A stretch of 64,000 bases of DNA from Roseospira visakhapatnamensis (GCF_014197915.1 NZ_JACIGK010000001.1:62001-126000); one strand, 5' to 3'. Positions 7,882 through 19,487 are shown, numbered from the stretch's first letter. The notes: generated by a model not told the origin, from the letters alone. Program-made: numbers and translations.

Positions 7882-9417
7882 ATGACGTCCGGCCCTCCGT
7901 CCCCCGCCCTGTCCGTCCACGGCCTGACCCTGGGGACCCCCGACGGGCGGCACCTGCTTGAGAACGCCGCCCTGACCCTGGCGCCGGGGGAAATCCTGTT
8001 GCTGACCGGGCCGTCCGGGTGCGGCAAGAGCACCCTTCTGCGGGCCCTGGCGGGGCTGGCGCGTCCCGGCGACGTGCTGGCGGGGACCCTGGTGGTCGCC
8101 GGACACCCGTCGGTGGACATGGCGGCCGCCCCCGGACAGGCCGGGGTCGGGGCGCTGGTGTTCCAGACCCTCGGCCTGTTCGAGGAACTGACGGTGGCCG
8201 AGAACCTGGCCATCGTCGCCGACCACGGCGGCGCCCGCGCCGGCCCGGCGGCCGACATGGCGCGCGCCCTGGTCGCCGACCTGCCGCCGGATCGCTCGCC
8301 CCGCGCCCTCAGCGGCGGGCAGCAGCAGCGCGTGGCCATCGCCCGCACCGTGCTGGCGGACCGCCCGGTGCTGCTGTTCGACGAGCCCAACGCCGGCCTG
8401 GACGGGGCGGCGGCGCGCGCGCTGGCCGCGCTGATCGCCCGCGTCGCGCGGGATCTGGGGCGCGGCGTGATCATCGTCGCCCACCACCTGGACCCCTTCC
8501 TGCCCCATGCCGGGCAGGTGCTGTTCATGGACCCCGAGACCCGGCGCCTGGAGCCGCTGCCGGCCGAGCGCGCGGCGATCGAGGCCCGCCTCCTGACGGC
8601 CGCCGACAGGGACCGGCACCCGCCGCCCCCGCCGACGAATGGGAACGACGGCCGGGACCACGACGCCCCGCCGGCCAGCCCGGCGGCTGCGGTGCGCGCG
8701 CCCTGGCGGCGGCGCTGGATCGGCCGGTATCTGCGCGAATACCTGTGGAGCCTGGCGTTCCGCCCGGCGGCGGTGCTGTACATGGGCCTGGCGGCGGTGC
8801 TGGTGGGATTCGTCACCACCTGGTTCACCATTCAGACCATGCCCTATCGCACGGTGCTGTCGCCGCTGATCCTCAACGACGTGCTGGCCGGCCTGGGGGC
8901 GTTGCTCTACCGGGTCCTGATCCCGCTGATCACGGCGATCCTGCTGGCCGCGCGGGCCGGCGCCATCGTCGCCGCCGACATGGGCCACCGGACCCACGCG
9001 ACGCAGATCCTGGCCATGCGCAACCTGCGCCTGCCCGAGCGGCCCTACCTGTGGGGCACCGTGACGGCGACGACGACCGTCGCCGCGCTGGTCTACGCCT
9101 TCGGCCTGTTCGGGCTCGCGTCGCTGACCTCGGCCATCGTGTTCGCCGGCCTTCTGGACGGCGAGATGGACCGGTGGGCACGGCACTTCTTCAGCCAGTT
9201 GGTGGACGCGGACCGGTGGATCCCGCGCGGCACCGGTTGGGTGGTGGTGAAGATGGTGCTGAGCGCCGGGGCCATCGCCGCCACCGCCCTGGTTCAGGGC
9301 TTGCGGCCCAAGCTCACCGGCCTGGACATCAACGACGGCATCTCGGCGGCGGTGACCACGGCCCTGGGCAGCGTGCTCGCCATTCATGCGCTGGTGGCGC
9401 TGGCCGAGTTCTCGTGA
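7882..9417 (+). CDS. ABC transporter fusion: ATPase plus MlaE-like permease
   Basis: 511 residues. Residues 1-225 form an ABC ATPase with Walker A GPSGCGKST (~38-46), signature LSGGQQQR (~147) and Walker B VLLFDEPNAGLD (~168). A charged Pro-rich linker (~235-275) leads to a permease with about five membrane helices. Its segment LLAARAGAIVAADMGHR followed by QILAMRNLRLPERPYLWG resembles the conserved core of MlaE/YrbE permeases (GR.GAA..AELG...QIDAL..MG..P..YL). MlaE and its ATPase MlaF are normally separate proteins, so ATPase and permease in one chain is uncommon. No MCE/MlaD-type substrate-binding gene is adjacent. Probably an inner-membrane lipid or hydrophobic-compound transporter; substrate unknown. 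Confidence 0.78.
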   Translation: MTSGPPSPALSVHGLTLGTPDGRHLLENAALTLAPGEILLLTGPSGCGKSTLLRALAGLARPGDVLAGTLVVAGHPSVDMAAAPGQAGVGALVFQTLGLFEELTVAENLAIVADHGGARAGPAADMARALVADLPPDRSPRALSGGQQQRVAIARTVLADRPVLLFDEPNAGLDGAAARALAALIARVARDLGRGVIIVAHHLDPFLPHAGQVLFMDPETRRLEPLPAERAAIEARLLTAADRDRHPPPPPTNGNDGRDHDAPPASPAAAVRAPWRRRWIGRYLREYLWSLAFRPAAVLYMGLAAVLVGFVTTWFTIQTMPYRTVLSPLILNDVLAGLGALLYRVLIPLITAILLAARAGAIVAADMGHRTHATQILAMRNLRLPERPYLWGTVTATTTVAALVYAFGLFGLASLTSAIVFAGLLDGEMDRWARHFFSQLVDADRWIPRGTGWVVVKMVLSAGAIAATALVQGLRPKLTGLDINDGISAAVTTALGSVLAIHALVALAEFS

Positions 9418-9880
9418 CGACGACCACCGGCGCGAATCGCCGGCCCCCGCCGTCAGGCCGCCGTGGGTCGGGAGCGGTGCGACTTACGGCGAATTCTGAA
9501 CTACAATGAAGATTTGGCGACGAAAAGCGGCTTGTTCCGACCGAACACTTTACGTACACTCCCGAAAATTCTACAAACCAGCCGCCGGTGGCTGCCGGTC
9601 CGAAACGAATGCTGGAAATGCTGAGGGTCCTGGCGCCGGGACCCCTCTCGCCGACGGGGTCGGTGGCGAGGCCGGTGTATGTCTGCGATGATCGGTCACG
9701 TCGGGACACCGGACCCGCCCCTGGGTCGCGGAGCGGGTGGTGCGTGGTCCGCGCGCAAGGGCGGCGGGCGAAGGCACCCTCCGGGACAGCTCGATCCGGA
9801 TGCACAGACGACGGCGGATGGCGGGGAACCGCTCCGGTGGACGAACGGGACTCAACACAGGCTCACTGAAGGTTTCGCTC
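9418..9880. other. Intergenic region upstream of the OmpA-like lipoprotein gene
   Basis: 463 bases without a convincing gene. An AT-richer patch at about 9495-9585 contains a small dyad TGTTC...GAACA (9533-9547) and is the best place for a promoter. The frame of the following gene is open back to 9737, but a lipoprotein signal starting at 9881 makes the extension unlikely. Confidence 0.5.
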
Positions 9881-11008
9881 ATGGCGCTTCGGAACACTCG
9901 CGCGGTTCTCCTGATGGCGGCGATGATGGCCCTTGCCGGGTGTGACACCATCGGAACGCCGTTCCCATCCCTGAGCGGACCCTCCTCCTCCACCTACGCC
10001 GGCAGCCAGCCGCCACGCCTGGGGTCCACCTATTTCGAGCCCTCCGGCGTGTCCGCCGGATCGCCCACCGGAACCTACGTGGGCCAGAAGGTGGTCGGCT
10101 ACCGCACGGAACTCACACAGCTTCAGACCGCCATCCGCGATCAGAACACCCAGTTGCAGACGGTCCGCAACAAGACCATCCAGGATTCCCAGGCCTATCA
10201 CGAGAACGTGGCCGGCATGAACGCGCGCCTGCAGGTGGGCACCACCCCGGGCAACCCGATCCTGATGAACCGATGGGAGCAGGCCCAGGCGCAGCTCAAC
10301 ACCATCAACGACGACATCATCCTGATGAACCAGCTGGCCGCGCAGATCTCCACCAACTCGGCGATGGCCAACTACCTGCTGGACACCGTGCGGGCGTCCT
10401 TCTCGTTGTCGGGCGCGGTGGACGAGGATCACCGCCAGCTCCGGGTGCTGGAGGACGAGACCCAGCAGACCGTGGTGCTGATCGAACGCCTGCTGAACGA
10501 GCTGTCCCAGGACGTGGCACGCCAGCAGCAGTACGTCAGCAACGAGAAGCAGAACCTGAACACCCTGGCCCTGGCCATCAAGAACGGCCAGCTCTACGGC
10601 ACCAGCTTCGCCAACCGGCCGATCCTGGGCAGCCCGCAGATGGCCGCCATGGGCTACGGCGCGGGCCTCGGCGCCGGCGCCGCCACGCTGTCGCCGGGAG
10701 TCGGCGGCGGCCAGCCGCTGGTGATGATCCGTTTCGACCGGGGGTCGGTGGACTACGAAACAGCCCTGCACGAGGCCGTCAACAACGCCCTCATCCGCAT
10801 GCCCGGCGCCGGCTTCCAGGTGGTCGCCGTGGGTCCGGCGGTCAACGCGGTGGGCCAGCCCTCCAACAACACCGCCCAGGCGCGCCTTTATGCCGAGCGC
10901 GTGGTGCGCTCGCTCCAGGGCATGGGCGTGGACCCCAACCGCGTCTCCCTGGCCGCGACCACCAGCCCGACCGTCCAGTACCCCGAGGTCCACGTCTTCG
11001 TGCGGTAG
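9881..11008 (+). CDS. Lipoprotein with coiled-coil and OmpA-like C-terminal domain
   Basis: 375 residues. Signal peptide with lipobox LAGC (Cys21), so the mature protein is expected to be lipid-anchored, probably in the outer membrane. Residues ~65-250 are rich in Gln/Asn/Glu and helical (TELTQLQTAIRDQNTQLQTV; VLEDETQQTVVLIERLL), suggesting coiled coil. The last ~100 residues (MIRFDRGSVDYETALHEAV... then ARLYAERVVRSLQGMGVDPNRVSL) look like an OmpA/MotB-type peptidoglycan-binding fold: beta strand, a helix with RLYAERVV, then the 'G.dp.rv' turn. The start at 9881 is set by the signal peptide. Role in envelope integrity is inferred. A strong hairpin follows the stop. Confidence 0.75.
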   Translation: MALRNTRAVLLMAAMMALAGCDTIGTPFPSLSGPSSSTYAGSQPPRLGSTYFEPSGVSAGSPTGTYVGQKVVGYRTELTQLQTAIRDQNTQLQTVRNKTIQDSQAYHENVAGMNARLQVGTTPGNPILMNRWEQAQAQLNTINDDIILMNQLAAQISTNSAMANYLLDTVRASFSLSGAVDEDHRQLRVLEDETQQTVVLIERLLNELSQDVARQQQYVSNEKQNLNTLALAIKNGQLYGTSFANRPILGSPQMAAMGYGAGLGAGAATLSPGVGGGQPLVMIRFDRGSVDYETALHEAVNNALIRMPGAGFQVVAVGPAVNAVGQPSNNTAQARLYAERVVRSLQGMGVDPNRVSLAATTSPTVQYPEVHVFVR

Positions 11009-11032
11009 TTTCAGGATCACAGAGTATTGCCC

Positions 11033-11071
11033 AACAACGCCGTCACGGATGGTTTCCGTGACGGCGTTGTT
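11033..11071 (+). terminator. Perfect 17-bp stem-loop after the lipoprotein gene
   Basis: Arms AACAACGCCGTCACGGA (11033-11049) and its exact complement (11055-11071) with a 5-base loop. It begins 25 bases after the lipoprotein stop. No long U tract follows, only TTGTTGCGTT, so it could be a terminator or an mRNA 3' stabiliser. Confidence 0.65.
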
Positions 11072-11084
11072 GCGTTACGCGCCG

Positions 11085-11205
11085 CCCGGCTCCGGTGGGG
11101 AGCGGGACGGTGCCGCCCTGGCACCGCTTCGCGGTGCCAAGATCTGGAACATCCGGGCGCCTGCAAGGCGCCCGGGGGCGGATGAGTCACGCTCATCCAC
11201 CGTGG
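11085..11205 (+). repeat. Three-hairpin dispersed element, copy 2
   Basis: Same orientation as copy 1: hairpins GGCACCGC-TTC-GCGGTGCC (11120-11138), GGGCGCC-TGCAA-GGCGCCC (about 11155-11173) and GGATGAGT-CAC-GCTCATCC (about 11180-11198), with the conserved spacer AAGATCTGGAACATCC. Compared with copy 1 the first loop changes TTT to TTC. In the third stem an A becomes G, which keeps a wobble pair. It lies between the lipoprotein gene's hairpin and the 3' end of the GST gene. Confidence 0.8.
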
Positions 11206-11226
11206 TGGCGACGACATACCGGGGGC

Positions 11227-11853
11227 TCACACGCTGGGTTCGGTTTCCGCGAAGCCCGGCAGGGTCGGCCCCCGGGTGGCGACCAGCGCCTCCAGCCGGG
11301 GCCAGCGCCCGGCCTCCACAAGATGCGGCAGCACCACGGCCAGGAACGACAGCGTCACCATAGCGGTCACGTCCGCCTGGCCGGGGCGATCGCCGTCCAG
11401 GAACCAGCCGCCGGCCTGGTCCGGCCGCTCCGCCTCGACCGCCTCCAGGCCGCCGACGACCTGATCCTCGCACTGCGCCACCCACGGCGCGTACATCTTG
11501 TCCTCGGGACGGCGGGCGCGCTCGTAGTAGGCGCTGACCCCCTTATCCAGGACCCCGGTCAACAGCGCGCAATGGCGCAGCACCCGCCGCCGGGCCTCGC
11601 CCCCCGGCGGGACCAGGGCGCGTTCCGGCCCCACCGTCTGGTCCAGATGGTCGAGGATGGCGACGCTGTCGATCAGCACCGTTCCGTCGTCCAGATGCAG
11701 CGCCGGCACGCGGCCCAGCGGATTGTGCTTGCGAATCTCGGCCGCATGGGTGGTCACCGCCAACGGCAGGCGATCGACCGGGATCCCGAGCAGCGTCATC
11801 GAGACGGCGACGCGACGGGTGTAGGGGGACAGGTCACGGCCAATCAGCAGCAT
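11227..11853 (-). CDS. Glutathione S-transferase family protein
   Basis: 208 residues. N-terminal thioredoxin-like domain LIGRDLSPYTRRVAVSMTLLGI with SPYTRR at the usual catalytic region, then NPLGRVPALHLDDGTVLIDSVAILDHLD, the glutathione gamma-glutamyl binding segment (VPAL plus DS). A helical C-terminal domain with the typical AGGWFLDGDRPGQADVTAMV motif (N-capping Asp) follows. The start at 11853 is set by the start of the fold; the open frame upstream to 12000 is not conserved-looking. Such proteins conjugate or reduce electrophiles with glutathione; the specific substrate is unknown. Confidence 0.85.
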   Translation of the reverse strand: MLLIGRDLSPYTRRVAVSMTLLGIPVDRLPLAVTTHAAEIRKHNPLGRVPALHLDDGTVLIDSVAILDHLDQTVGPERALVPPGGEARRRVLRHCALLTGVLDKGVSAYYERARRPEDKMYAPWVAQCEDQVVGGLEAVEAERPDQAGGWFLDGDRPGQADVTAMVTLSFLAVVLPHLVEAGRWPRLEALVATRGPTLPGFAETEPSV

Positions 11854-12523
11854 GGACAGCCTCGTGTGCAGACGATGGAACAAGAGTTTGACGGAGGGGA
11901 CGCTGGCGCGCGGAACGAGATCGGCCGGCCTTGGTTCTGACGGGTCCCGGTCGGGGCCGCGAGACGGCACCGGGGACGCCAGCGGGAGAAAATCATACAA
12001 ATTAAGAAATATTGTGCAAACACCAGATGGCGGGGCCGTCCGCAGCCAGCGCGGGAGAAAGCCGCTCCGGGGCCGCCCTTCGGGCGCAAGATATCGTCAT
12101 GTCATGGCAAGAAAGAACTGGCACGCAAGCTGCATGGACCGTGATGTGACGGGTTCGACACCCCCTCCAGACGGGCCCGACACATGAGTCCCGGCGCGGT
12201 ACTTCCCGTGTCCGCCTCCGCGTCGCGGACTCAACCGGCCACCCACGCCGGTCAGGGGAACGGTCGCGGTCGTTTGCTCCCTCTCTCCGCCGCGCCGTTC
12301 CCCTTCTTTCTTTATCGTTTCTTATCCGTTTCAATCTATACTTTGACTGCCTCGGCCGCTCCCCACGGAGCGCGACCGGGGCTCTCTCTGTCTGCGCTCT
12401 ATATGTGCGTCACCCTTTCGTCACCATTCATGTTAGCAAATCCCCTTTCCCAAGGTGCATTTCACTTTGCACAGTGCGTCGCAAATTGAGAGGTCTTTCG
12501 CGAAACGTGCGAACCTGCCGCGA
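11854..12523. other. Gene-poor, lower-GC intergenic stretch
   Basis: About 670 bases with no reading frame that looks coding. From about 12270 to 12490 it is AT- and pyrimidine-rich (runs of CTCTC, TTTCTTTATCGTTTCTTATC), unlike the flanking coding DNA. No tRNA, recognisable small RNA or repeat copy was found. Confidence 0.45.
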
Positions 12524-12826
12524 TCAAACGTCCCCGATTATCCGACCGTCGGTCATCCGGCGCCGCTCCTCATCCTCACGGACGGGGCGCATCACGGCAG
12601 ACACGATCCTTTCGGCGGTATACACACTGATACCCGGATGGCGTTCCAGATACGCGCCCACGGCCGCCCGCCATGCCCGGGGGGCGCAGGCGCCGTTCGC
12701 CAAGGCGGTCTCATGGGTGGCACGCACGACGTCCTCGTCCGAGACCAGGGCCTCCGTTCGCCACGCCTTGCCCGGTCCACAAGCCCCGCCCCGTGTCGAA
12801 CCCGACCGCCGGCCATCCTGCTGCAT
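12524..12826 (-). CDS. Hypothetical small basic protein
   Basis: 100 residues from the ATG at 12826 (MQQDGRRSGS...), preceded by TGGGAGG at good spacing on the minus strand. No family recognised. The central part, LVSDEDVVRATHETALANG, then AWRAAVGAYLERHPGISVYTAERIVSAV, reads like a folded helical domain, and codon third positions there are mostly G or C, as expected for a real gene in this genome. The C-terminus is highly charged (REDEERRRMTDGR). It may be a genuine orphan; an open frame alone is weak evidence in GC-rich DNA. Confidence 0.4.
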   Translation of the reverse strand: MQQDGRRSGSTRGGACGPGKAWRTEALVSDEDVVRATHETALANGACAPRAWRAAVGAYLERHPGISVYTAERIVSAVMRPVREDEERRRMTDGRIIGDV

Positions 12827-13289
12827 TCTGCTGCCTCCCACCCGTCCGCGGGCAAGCACGGTCGGCATTCTCCGACCATCCGAGGCGAACCGACGACGCC
12901 ATTCCCACCCTCCGCGCCTTGGGCGCATACACTCAATAGGTCTTGTCATACGGGAGAGCACGGAACCGCTCTTGTAGAAAAGTCTAACCTCTTTCGGCGG
13001 AGGACGTCATCCCCATTCAGCCGACGGTTATGGTCTTCATCGAACCGACATGACACCGCGCCCGCCCGCGCCCTCTCGACACACCAAACGGATCGCGTGA
13101 TCGGTGCGGCGCGCCGCCCTGTCACCGAAGGTTCACCGCCCCGTCATTGTCGGGCAACACGACTGCGGTAAAGCAGGAGTCCCCCAAGGCCCCACGGCCG
13201 GGACCGGCGACCGGCGGACCCGCCCGGCGGTCCCGACACGGTCCGGGCGCGCCGCGCCGGCCGCCCCCCACTCGCCACTGGAGAAGCTC
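12827..13289. other. Intergenic region upstream of the glycerophosphodiesterase gene
   Basis: About 460 bases with no convincing gene. Several open frames cross it on both strands but none shows recognisable protein features. It presumably holds the promoter of the secreted phosphodiesterase gene; no clear operator was identified. Confidence 0.4.
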
Positions 13290-14528
13290 ATGGTCCCGAA
13301 ATCCGGCCTCGCGTCCCTGGTTGCCGGCACCGCGCTGGTCGCCACCGCCTCCGTCGCCACCGTCTCGATGGCCCTGGCCGAGACCGTCCAGGTGGGTCCC
13401 CGCCCCCTGTTCCTGGTCGACCGCATGGACGACGGCGCGCTGAAGGAAAAGCTGCTGGCCTGCGCCGGGACCCCGGTGAAGCGAACCCTGTTTTCCATCG
13501 GTCACCGGGGGGCGCCCTTGCAGTTCCCGGAGCACACCCGCGACTCCTACGTGGCCGCCGCGCGCATGGGCGCGGGCATCATCGAATGCGACGTGGCCTT
13601 CACCGCCGACATGGAACTGGTCTGCCGGCACGCCCAGAACGACCTGCACACCACCACCAACATCCTGGCCACCGACCTCGCCGCCAAGTGCACCCAGCCC
13701 TTCACACCGGCCAGCGGTGACGAGCCGGCCCGGGTCGAGTGCCGCACCTCCGACCTGACCCTGGCCGAGTTCCTCAGCCTCCGGGGCAAGATGGACGCCG
13801 GCGACAGCAGCGCCGCCACGGTGGAGGCGTACATGGACGCCACCGCCGGGTGGCGCACCGACCTGTACGCGGCCGAGACCGGCACCCTGATGACCCACGC
13901 GGACTCGATCGCGCTGATCCGCGACCTGGGCGGAAAATTCACCCCGGAACTCAAGACACCGGCCGTCGACATGCCCTTTGACGGCTTCACCCAGGAAGAC
14001 TATGCCCAGAAGCTGATCGACGAGTACAAGGCCGCCGGCATTCCGGCCTCGGACGTCTGGGCGCAGTCCTTCAATCTCGACGACGTGCTGTACTGGGTCG
14101 AGCACGAACCCGCGTTCGGTGCCCAGGCCGTCTACCTGGACGACAGCTACGAGATCGAGGGCTGGGACCCCATGGACCCGTCCACCTGGACGCACACCAT
14201 GGCCGACCTCAAGGCGATGGGCGTCAACATCATCGCCCCGCCCCTGTGGGTGCTGGTGACGGTCGAGAACGGCGAGATCGTGCCCTCGGTCTACGCCGAG
14301 AACGCCAAGGCCGCCGGCCTGAGCATCATCACCTGGTCGCTGGAACGCTCCGGCCCGCTGGTGACCGGCGGCGGCTGGTACTATCAGTCGATCGAGGCGA
14401 TCACCGACGGCGACGGCGTGATGATGGAACTGGTGGACGTGCTGGCCCAGGACGTCGGCGTGATCGGCATCTTCTCCGACTGGCCCGCCACGGTCAGCTA
14501 CTATGCCAGTTGCATGGGCCTGAAGTAG
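13290..14528 (+). CDS. Secreted glycerophosphodiester phosphodiesterase
   Basis: 412 residues with a signal peptide (about residues 1-31, ending SMALAET). The GDPD active-site signature is present: [19 protein letters not shown] (HRG with the following Glu), then [19 protein letters not shown] (E-x-D metal ligands and second His). Later elements [11 protein letters not shown] and [15 protein letters not shown] also match GlpQ-type enzymes. It hydrolyses glycerophosphodiesters to glycerol-3-phosphate and an alcohol, here in the periplasm, giving a phosphate or choline source. The start is supported by CTGGAGAAGCTC just upstream and by the signal peptide. It stands alone and is followed by a clear terminator. 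Confidence 0.87.
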   Translation: MVPKSGLASLVAGTALVATASVATVSMALAETVQVGPRPLFLVDRMDDGALKEKLLACAGTPVKRTLFSIGHRGAPLQFPEHTRDSYVAAARMGAGIIECDVAFTADMELVCRHAQNDLHTTTNILATDLAAKCTQPFTPASGDEPARVECRTSDLTLAEFLSLRGKMDAGDSSAATVEAYMDATAGWRTDLYAAETGTLMTHADSIALIRDLGGKFTPELKTPAVDMPFDGFTQEDYAQKLIDEYKAAGIPASDVWAQSFNLDDVLYWVEHEPAFGAQAVYLDDSYEIEGWDPMDPSTWTHTMADLKAMGVNIIAPPLWVLVTVENGEIVPSVYAENAKAAGLSIITWSLERSGPLVTGGGWYYQSIEAITDGDGVMMELVDVLAQDVGVIGIFSDWPATVSYYASCMGLK

Positions 14529-14593
14529 ACGCCGTCCCGGGTAACGCCGGGGCGACGGCGCCGACGCGGTCGCGTGGGCGCGCGAGGACGATC

Positions 14594-14632
14594 ACCGGGG
14601 TGAGTCCGCGAGGACTCGCCCCGGTTTCGTTT
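14594..14632 (+). terminator. Rho-independent terminator after the phosphodiesterase gene
   Basis: Perfect 14-bp stem ACCGGGGTGAGTCC / GGACTCGCCCCGGT (one G-T wobble) with a GCGA tetraloop, followed by TTTCGTTT. It lies 66 bases after the stop codon. Confidence 0.8.
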
Positions 14633-14736
14633 GCGGGCCGGGACCTGTCCCCGGCGGCACGACCCGGACACGGCACGCGCGCGACCCCGGACCGCGTCGC
14701 GCCCGTGTCCGCCAAACGATCGCTCGCATGCACGCC

Positions 14737-14800
14737 AAATATGGTGATATTTCTACGGATTGACACAATATACGATTGCACCTGATTACGTATTCCGCTT
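14737..14800 (+). promoter_or_regulatory. AT-rich promoter region of the GntR-type regulator gene
   Basis: A sharp AT-rich island in GC-rich surroundings. TTGACA at 14760-14765 is a perfect -35 hexamer; TGATTA (14783-14788) lies 17 bases downstream as a poor -10. The TATACGAT at about 14770 may be an overlapping element or operator. Placement of the exact start is uncertain. Confidence 0.45.
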
Positions 14801-14920
14801 GCCCACCCGCAACGTCTGCTCTAGTCTCGCCCAAACCATCCCAGGTATTGCATGCGGACGTCAATCCCGCGTAAATGGCGCGCTCGCCGTTCATGGCCAT
14901 GACAGTGGAGCATCCTTGAC

Positions 14921-15634
14921 ATGTCGGAACCCATCGGTCGTTCGGGGACCTCGCAATCGGAAACCGCCCTCGGCATCATCCGCGACCGTATCCTCGACCT
15001 GACCCTGGCCCCGGGTAGCCATATCGACGAGCGCGCACTGATGACCCGCTACGGCCTTGGCCGCACGCCGACTCGCGAGGCCCTCAACCGCCTCGCGTCC
15101 GAAGGGCTGGTGCATCTGCGCGCCAACCGGGGCGCCTTCGTTCGGCCCCTGGACCTGACCGAGACCGCGCACTTCTTCGATGCCTACTTCGCCGCCGAAC
15201 GGCTGATCGGCTACTTCTGTCGCTTCGATCATCACGCACTGGTCAAGGACATCATGGCGATCCAGGACCACCATGGCGCCGCCATCGCCCGCAACGACCT
15301 GCTCGACATCACCCGCCACAACGCGGACTTCCACCTGCGCATCGCCGAGGCCACGGACAACAGCTATGTCTACGACTTCAGCGCCCGGGTGCACGCGGCG
15401 GCCCGGCGGATGCTGTTCTTCGTCTATCGAAGCGAAAAGGAACTAACCGTGCGCCGCGTGTTCGCGCGCGAACAGCAGGGCATCGTCGGCGATCACGCGG
15501 AAATCATCGACTGCCTGCGCCGCACCGACCGCACCGCCCTCATCGACGCCCTGACGCGCCATGGCCAGCGCTTCCAGGGGCGCCTGATGACCCTGATCGG
15601 TCATTCGGACGGCGCGACCTTCCAGCCGTGGTGA
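14921..15634 (+). CDS. GntR-family transcriptional regulator with FCD domain
   Basis: 237 residues. N-terminal winged helix at ~12-75 (ALGIIRDRILDLTLAPGSHIDERAL, then LGRTPTREALNRLASEGLV) and a C-terminal all-helical FCD ligand domain with the expected metal-site segments (RHNADFHLRIAEATDN; DHAEIIDCLRRTD). FadR-subfamily regulators respond to organic acids or amino-acid derivatives. The gene converges on the LIV-type ABC transporter operon, which makes that operon a reasonable but unproven target. Confidence 0.87.
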   Translation: MSEPIGRSGTSQSETALGIIRDRILDLTLAPGSHIDERALMTRYGLGRTPTREALNRLASEGLVHLRANRGAFVRPLDLTETAHFFDAYFAAERLIGYFCRFDHHALVKDIMAIQDHHGAAIARNDLLDITRHNADFHLRIAEATDNSYVYDFSARVHAAARRMLFFVYRSEKELTVRRVFAREQQGIVGDHAEIIDCLRRTDRTALIDALTRHGQRFQGRLMTLIGHSDGATFQPW

Positions 15635-15722
15635 CCACGACCCCGCGCCGCCCGTCGCGGCATCGCGATACGGCCGGACGCCCTGTGCCGCGCCCCGCCC
15701 GTGCGCGCGTGCGAACCGACGG

Positions 15723-17266
<1,544 letters not shown>

Positions 17267-17299
17267 CGTTCGGTGTCTCCCTTTCGTCATCCGTGGCGT

Positions 17300-18454
17300 C
17301 TACTCGGCCGCCTGGGGGTGGGCGTGGTCGATGCCGCCGCCCTTGCGCGAGCGCGACAGCGCCCCGGCGATGCGGCGTCCACCCTCGATCAGGCCCCCGG
17401 GCAGGAAGATGACGATCAGCATGAACAGCAGGCCCAGCGTCAGGTGCCAGCCCTCGCCGACGAACAGCCCGGCCACCGAGACCACCGCGCCCTCCACGCC
17501 GTCGGGCAGGACCCCGAAGATCTGGTGCAGGGTCTGTTCGTTGAAGGCCGAGAAGATGTTCTCGGAGTACTTGATGATGCCCGCGCCCAGCATCGGGCCG
17601 AGCAGGGTGCCGGCACCGCCCAGGATGGTCATCAGCACCACCTCGCCCGAGGCGGTCCACTGCATGCGCTCGGCCCCGGCCAGCGGGTCGGTGACGCACA
17701 GCAGGGCGCCCGCCAGACCGGCGTACATGCCCGAGATCACGAAGGCCGTCAGGGCGTAGGGACGGGTGTTGATGCCCGTGTAGTTGAGGCGGTTCTGGTT
17801 GGACTTAATGGCCTGGAGCATCAGCCCGAACGGCGAGCGGAAGATCTTGAAGGACACGAACATGCCGATCAGCAACCAGACCGCGCAGAAGTAGAAGCCG
17901 GGCAAGCCGTTCATCTCGACCCCGAACAGGGTGGCCACCAGGGACCCCTCCACCTCGCCGGCGCCGATCATGTGGTCGAGCACGCGCGGGTCGCTGTTCA
18001 GCACCCGCAAGCCGGTTTCGCCGTTGGTGATCGGCGTCAGCACCGAGTAGGCCAGGTTGTAGGACATCTGGGCGAAGGCCAGCGTCAGGATGGAGAAATA
18101 GATGCCGGTGCGCCGCAGGCTGACGAAGCCGATCACCCAGGCGAAGGCGCCGGCCAGCAGGATGGCCAGGCCGATCGCCGGCAGCGGGTTCATGCCCAGC
18201 AGCTTGAAGCTCCACACGGCGGTGTAGGAGCCCACCCCCAGGAAGGCCGCGTGCCCGAAGGACAGGTAGCCGGTCAGCCCGAACAGGATGTTGAAGCCGA
18301 TGGCGAACAGGCCATAGATGGCGAACTTCTGCATCAGGTCCGGGTAGGCGGCGCCGAAGGGCACCAGCCACAGGGGCATGGTCAGGATGACCACCGTGAA
18401 GGCGGCGAACCGGACGAGGTCGCCGCGCGCGGTCTCGCGCTTGATCGCAGTCAT
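17300..18454 (-). CDS. livM: LIV-type ABC transporter permease, LivM-like
   Basis: 384 residues with about ten membrane helices. Family motifs include [31 protein letters not shown], the hallmark 'GxxGxxSxGHaaF' sequence, [25 protein letters not shown], and [16 protein letters not shown]. The C-terminal tail is short and charged. Forms the translocation channel with LivH. Four bases separate its start from the livH stop, indicating tight coupling. Confidence 0.88.
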   Translation of the reverse strand: MTAIKRETARGDLVRFAAFTVVILTMPLWLVPFGAAYPDLMQKFAIYGLFAIGFNILFGLTGYLSFGHAAFLGVGSYTAVWSFKLLGMNPLPAIGLAILLAGAFAWVIGFVSLRRTGIYFSILTLAFAQMSYNLAYSVLTPITNGETGLRVLNSDPRVLDHMIGAGEVEGSLVATLFGVEMNGLPGFYFCAVWLLIGMFVSFKIFRSPFGLMLQAIKSNQNRLNYTGINTRPYALTAFVISGMYAGLAGALLCVTDPLAGAERMQWTASGEVVLMTILGGAGTLLGPMLGAGIIKYSENIFSAFNEQTLHQIFGVLPDGVEGAVVSVAGLFVGEGWHLTLGLLFMLIVIFLPGGLIEGGRRIAGALSRSRKGGGIDHAHPQAAE

Positions 18455-18458
18455 GGCC

Positions 18459-19487
18459 TCAGCTCTCCATCACGCCCTTGCGGCCCATCAGGCCGCGCGG
18501 CCGCACCAGCAGGATGATGACGGCCACGAGATAAATGATGATCTGGTCGATCCCCGGCAGGACGCTCTTGACCTCGGTCATCGAGGCGAAGGACTGCAGG
18601 ACGCCCAGCAGGAAGCCGGCGGCCACCGCGCCCGGCAGGCTGCCCATGCCGCCGACCACGACCACCACGAAGGACAGCACCAGGAAGTCCATGCCCATGT
18701 GGTAGTCCGGCGGCAGGATCGGCGTGTACATCACCCCCGCCAGGCCGGCGACCACGGCGGCGAGGCCGAAGACGATGGTGAAGCGCCGTTCGATATCGAT
18801 CCCGAACAGGCCGACGGTCTCGCGGTCGGCCATGCCGGCGCGCACCACCATGCCGAAGGTGGTCAATTGCAGGAACGCGAACACGCCACCGATGATCAGG
18901 GCCGAGAACAGGAAGTAGATCAGGCGCCAGTAGGGGTAGACGATCTGCCCGGCCTCGAAGCCGATCAGGGTGCCCACGTCGGCGGCGCCGCGCACGGTGT
19001 CGGGCGGCACCTGGGGAATGGGGTTGGCGCCGAACCAGGTCTTGATCAGTTCCTGAAGCACGATGGCCAGGCCGAAGGTGACCAGGATCTGCTCGGCATG
19101 GGTGCGCCGGTAGAAGAACTGGATCAGGCCGCGTTCCATGATCAGGCCGACGATGATCATCACCGGAATGGCCATGAGGATGGAGAACGGCACGGAGTAG
19201 TCGAGGATGAAGGTGCCGGTGGCGCCCAGCCAGTCCTCGATCATGGGCACCCGAATCTCCAGGGGCGTGCCCCACGGGGTCATCTGGGTGGGATCGACGG
19301 TCACTTTCTCCAGGCCGATGAGCTGGTTGAAGCTGACCGCGCAGAAAGCGCCCAGCATGAAAAGCGCCCCATGGGCGAAATTGACAACGCCGAGGGTGCC
19401 GAACACCAGGGTCAGACCGAGCGCGATCAGGGCGTAGGCACCGCCCTTGTCGAGCCCGTTCAGGATCTGGAGAAGGATCGCGTCCAT
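18459..19487 (-). CDS. livH: LIV-type ABC transporter permease, LivH-like
   Basis: 342 residues, about eight membrane helices. Starts [40 protein letters not shown], the conserved LivH opening. A ~40-residue insert after the second helix ([18 protein letters not shown]..., residues ~60-95) makes it longer than E. coli LivH (308). Later motifs [21 protein letters not shown] and [15 protein letters not shown] are typical. Start at 19487 is set by homology; an AAGGAG sequence lies upstream. Separated from the binding-protein gene by about 270 bases that include a hairpin. Confidence 0.88.
   Translation of the reverse strand: MDAILLQILNGLDKGGAYALIALGLTLVFGTLGVVNFAHGALFMLGAFCAVSFNQLIGLEKVTVDPTQMTPWGTPLEIRVPMIEDWLGATGTFILDYSVPFSILMAIPVMIIVGLIMERGLIQFFYRRTHAEQILVTFGLAIVLQELIKTWFGANPIPQVPPDTVRGAADVGTLIGFEAGQIVYPYWRLIYFLFSALIIGGVFAFLQLTTFGMVVRAGMADRETVGLFGIDIERRFTIVFGLAAVVAGLAGVMYTPILPPDYHMGMDFLVLSFVVVVVGGMGSLPGAVAAGFLLGVLQSFASMTEVKSVLPGIDQIIIYLVAVIILLVRPRGLMGRKGVMES

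Noticed and set aside
12002-12334. Minus-strand 110-codon open frame
   Set aside because: Arg-rich low-complexity text without a ribosome-binding site or domain; typical of chance frames in GC-rich DNA.
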